From contig NZ_JADILU010000004.1 of assembly GCF_015319355.1 (NCBI RefSeq), positions 124,001 to 188,000 of the forward strand: 64,000 nucleotides of DNA, read 5' to 3'. The notes below the pieces were generated by a model, which was not told the origin of the DNA, made no database searches, and worked only from the letters and a program-made list of their open reading frames with translations. Origin of the DNA: Psychroserpens luteus (GTDB lineage Bacteria; Bacteroidota; Bacteroidia; Flavobacteriales; Flavobacteriaceae). The position numbers and the translations under genes are program-made. Numbering within the stretch: position 1 is the stretch's first letter; each line of letters starts with the position of its first letter. Shown piece by piece: positions 62,608-64,000 of the stretch.

Positions 62608-63270
62608 TTATTGCAATATTAGTTTTGGTAAATTTTCGTTAAACCATTTGTACTTATTGATGACCATTACATGCGTTCCTCCCTTTAAAACAATACAATT
62701 ACCAACGCATGAATGTGGGAAAACAGCATCTTTATCTCCTTGAATATAAATTGCATCTTCATTAGGAGCATCTTGGTCCCATTCTATGACATTTTCTATA
62801 GCCCAATCCAAATAATACTTATCACTAACAGACAGATATTTTTTATAGAGTTCAATACGTTTTGTAACTGTTTCACCAAAAGCATATTTTGCTAAAAAGT
62901 CAATATTTGATACTAATTGCGTAGGCAGCAATTTATAAGCTTTGGTATATTTCATCACTTTCATTCGTTTTGGCAACTCATGTTTTGATTTAACACTTGA
63001 AACCACAAATAATCTCTTAAAAGCCATGTGCTTACTCATTTCTTGAACTAAAATCCCACCAAATGAAACACCTAACAACACCACATTATCATGTTTTATG
63101 TTTAGAATCATTCGCTTAGCGTAAGATTCTAAAGTTTCCTTTTTCTGCGGAATCATCCACTCTAACCAATGAATTTCAAATTGATCTTCTGGTAATTTAA
63201 TATGCTCAAATATGATAGGATTGGCTGCCATGCCAGGCATAAGATATACATGTGTAATTTCTTGTTCCAT
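62608..63270 (-). CDS. Alpha/beta hydrolase
   Basis: This 220-residue protein of the alpha/beta-hydrolase fold has the nucleophile elbow GVSFGG (in NVVLLGVSFGGILVQEMSKH). An oxyanion-type LMPGMAANPIIF lies near the N-terminus, and the catalytic Asp and His regions read YIQGDKDAVFPHS and KGGTHVMVI. It is cytoplasmic. The substrate is unknown. Upstream lies a palindrome (63330-63349) shared with the divergent GNAT-like gene. Confidence 0.85.
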   Translation of the reverse strand: MEQEITHVYLMPGMAANPIIFEHIKLPEDQFEIHWLEWMIPQKKETLESYAKRMILNIKHDNVVLLGVSFGGILVQEMSKHMAFKRLFVVSSVKSKHELPKRMKVMKYTKAYKLLPTQLVSNIDFLAKYAFGETVTKRIELYKKYLSVSDKYYLDWAIENVIEWDQDAPNEDAIYIQGDKDAVFPHSCVGNCIVLKGGTHVMVINKYKWFNENLPKLILQ

Positions 63271-63329
63271 AAACGTTTAAATTAGCGATGTGTAATATCT
63301 GTTATATTTTTCGTAAATTTGTAACACAA

Positions 63330-63349
63330 AACTATACAAAAGTATAGTT
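63330..63349. promoter_or_regulatory. Palindrome between divergent genes
   Basis: AACTATAC and GTATAGTT form a perfect 8-bp inverted repeat with a 4-nt spacer AAAA. A TAAATTTG element lies at 63314-63321 on the plus strand, and TACTTTTG overlaps the palindrome on the minus strand. It is a good candidate operator or promoter overlap for the hydrolase and GNAT-like genes. Confidence 0.5.
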
Positions 63350-63385
63350 CTACCCTACCGACCATTGAATTAAATATAAATTATT

Positions 63386-63682
63386 ATGATTGATGCTGCT
63401 GACTTAACAGACAATGACTTTCTACGCCAATTTGAGCTGAAAGTTCAAGATGAACTAGCAATAATTGAGTATTCTAGTCAAGATCGGAAAATCTTTTTAA
63501 CCAAACTAATTATTCCAGAATGCGTTACCGACGAAAATTTTGAGGAAGAATTTTTAACCTTAGTATTTGATCATATTGCAGAAAGCAGTTTGAGCGTTGT
63601 GCCAACAAGTCCTGAAATAGCCAAATTTATTAGGCGACATAGAAAATACAAAAAGATGCTTCCTGTAGGAATTAGAATATAA
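63386..63682 (+). CDS. Small GNAT-like N-acetyltransferase (NATD1 type)
   Basis: This 98-residue protein matches the small GCN5-related acetyltransferase group (YidJ/NATD1-like). LRQFELKVQDELAIIEYSSQ and DRKIFLTKLIIPE form the central strands. In place of the usual glycine-rich acetyl-CoA loop it has VTDENFEEEFLTLVFDHIAE, and SVVPTSPEIAKFIRRH fits the family C-terminus. Loss of the Gly-rich loop makes acetyl-CoA binding doubtful. It is followed by a strong terminator. Confidence 0.78.
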   Translation: MIDAADLTDNDFLRQFELKVQDELAIIEYSSQDRKIFLTKLIIPECVTDENFEEEFLTLVFDHIAESSLSVVPTSPEIAKFIRRHRKYKKMLPVGIRI

Positions 63683-63687
63683 CTCAT

Positions 63688-63723
63688 AAAAAAACCGAAA
63701 CTTAAAACGTCTCGGTTTTTTTT
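63688..63723 (+). terminator. Terminator of the GNAT-like gene
   Basis: A run of A's followed by ACCGA pairs with TCGGT followed by eight T's around a 14-nt loop that contains AAAACG. It lies 6 nt after the stop. Confidence 0.8.
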
Positions 63724-63790
63724 GTTATCAATCTAGAATTCACTAATTGTTATATACAAAAATAATGTCTTGAGAAATTGAGTTATCTTC

Positions 63791-63859
63791 TTAACTACCA
63801 CTTGATGTTAAGAACAATAATACTACAGTAATTAGGGAAGCAATGAATAATTTTCTCAT
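63791..63859 (-). CDS. Possible 22-residue hydrophobic peptide
   Basis: A 22-codon frame reads MRKLFIASLITVVLLFLTSS, then Gly-Ser and a stop. The layout is a short basic N-terminus plus one hydrophobic helix, like small membrane peptides or a bare signal peptide. A consensus promoter lies 33 nt upstream. It could instead be a small RNA with a chance frame. Confidence 0.4.
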   Translation of the reverse strand: MRKLFIASLITVVLLFLTSSGS

Positions 63860-63891
63860 TTTTATTATTTAATAGGTTTTTTTAAAATCGT

Positions 63892-63923
63892 GCAAATGTA
63901 ATTTAAGATTTCAACTGCACAAA
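63892..63923 (-). promoter_or_regulatory. Consensus promoter for the small transcript
   Basis: On the minus strand TTTG (63920-63923), 19 nt and TACATTTG followed by C match the Bacteroidota consensus TTTG-N19-TAnnTTTG. It ends 33 nt before the ATG of the small peptide. Nothing else is visible in the last 77 bases. Confidence 0.7.
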
Positions 63924-64000
63924 TTTTCTTTTCTTTCTTCGGAAATAAAACGTTATAAGGATACTTATTAACGTTGAAATAAAAAACTCCTAAGCATTAA

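Noticed and set aside
1-64000. CRISPR arrays, tRNA or rRNA genes, restriction or toxin-antitoxin systems
   Set aside because: I saw no regular spacer-repeat array, no cloverleaf-like stretch with T-loop sequence, no rRNA segment and no recognisable defence gene set. RmuC alone does not make one.

Overview
The window comes from a marine-type member of the Flavobacteriaceae (Bacteroidota). The DNA is AT-rich. Several promoters fit the Bacteroidota pattern TTTG-N19-TAnnTTTG. Secreted proteins carry C-terminal type IX secretion (T9SS) sorting domains. There are SusC/FecA-like TonB receptors with ECF sigma/FecR partners, an ACR3-type ars operon and several DUF families typical of the class. I cannot name the genus. 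No rRNA, tRNA, CRISPR array or complete insertion sequence is visible.

Positions 1-17.9 kb are an accessory-rich stretch hung on a few core genes. It starts with the 3' part of thrC. A roughly 1.1 kb insert bounded by 22-bp direct repeats follows and holds a small membrane protein gene and a frameshifted IS110-type transposase remnant. Next come small enzymes (quinol monooxygenase-like, secreted PPC/DUF296), a protein made of two copies of one domain, a class V aminotransferase paired with an odd ABC ATPase, and a divergent HxlR/VOC pair. The ars operon (arsR, DUF6428, arsC, acr3) has two similar operator-like sites. Two secreted genes of unknown function (10.6-13.6 kb) sit between intact acr3 and a second, diverged 3'-end fragment of acr3. 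A BLUF photoreceptor, a T9SS beta-helix protein, a broken lipoyl-like gene and a SnoaL-like lipoprotein follow. That lipoprotein lies between the intact 3' end of an aminopeptidase P gene and a second fragment of that 3' end. The two 'gene end - cargo - second gene end' arrangements are the most unusual structure in the window.

Positions 17.9-35.9 kb are mostly housekeeping: aminopeptidase P, gcvT, glutaminase, an epimerase-like SDR, pterin dehydratase, a Prc-type protease, a YebC-family regulator, a glycosyltransferase, a haem-binding protein and purB. An ECF sigma / anti-sigma-like / DUF4252 / DUF4252 operon follows, with a candidate self-recognised promoter, and then an S41 lipoprotein protease. 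REP-like palindromes fill the gaps.

Positions 36-43 kb form a vitamin B12 uptake locus. A cobalamin riboswitch precedes btuB and a BtuG-like surface beta-propeller on the minus strand; btuF, btuC and btuD lie on the plus strand, and a 35-residue membrane peptide lies between the two arms. Positions 43-54.5 kb hold rmuC, a thioesterase, a sigma/FecR/TonB receptor operon facing a lipoprotein gene, and three T9SS cargo proteins, one of them paired with a periplasmic ankyrin protein.

Positions 54.5-64 kb hold carB, rpmH (53 residues, with a textbook promoter and terminator), a DUF6263/TPR pair, a thioredoxin-fold protein lacking its cysteines, cardiolipin synthase, a lytic transglycosylase, an alpha/beta hydrolase and a small GNAT-like gene. 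At the end is a strong promoter driving a 22-residue hydrophobic peptide or small RNA.
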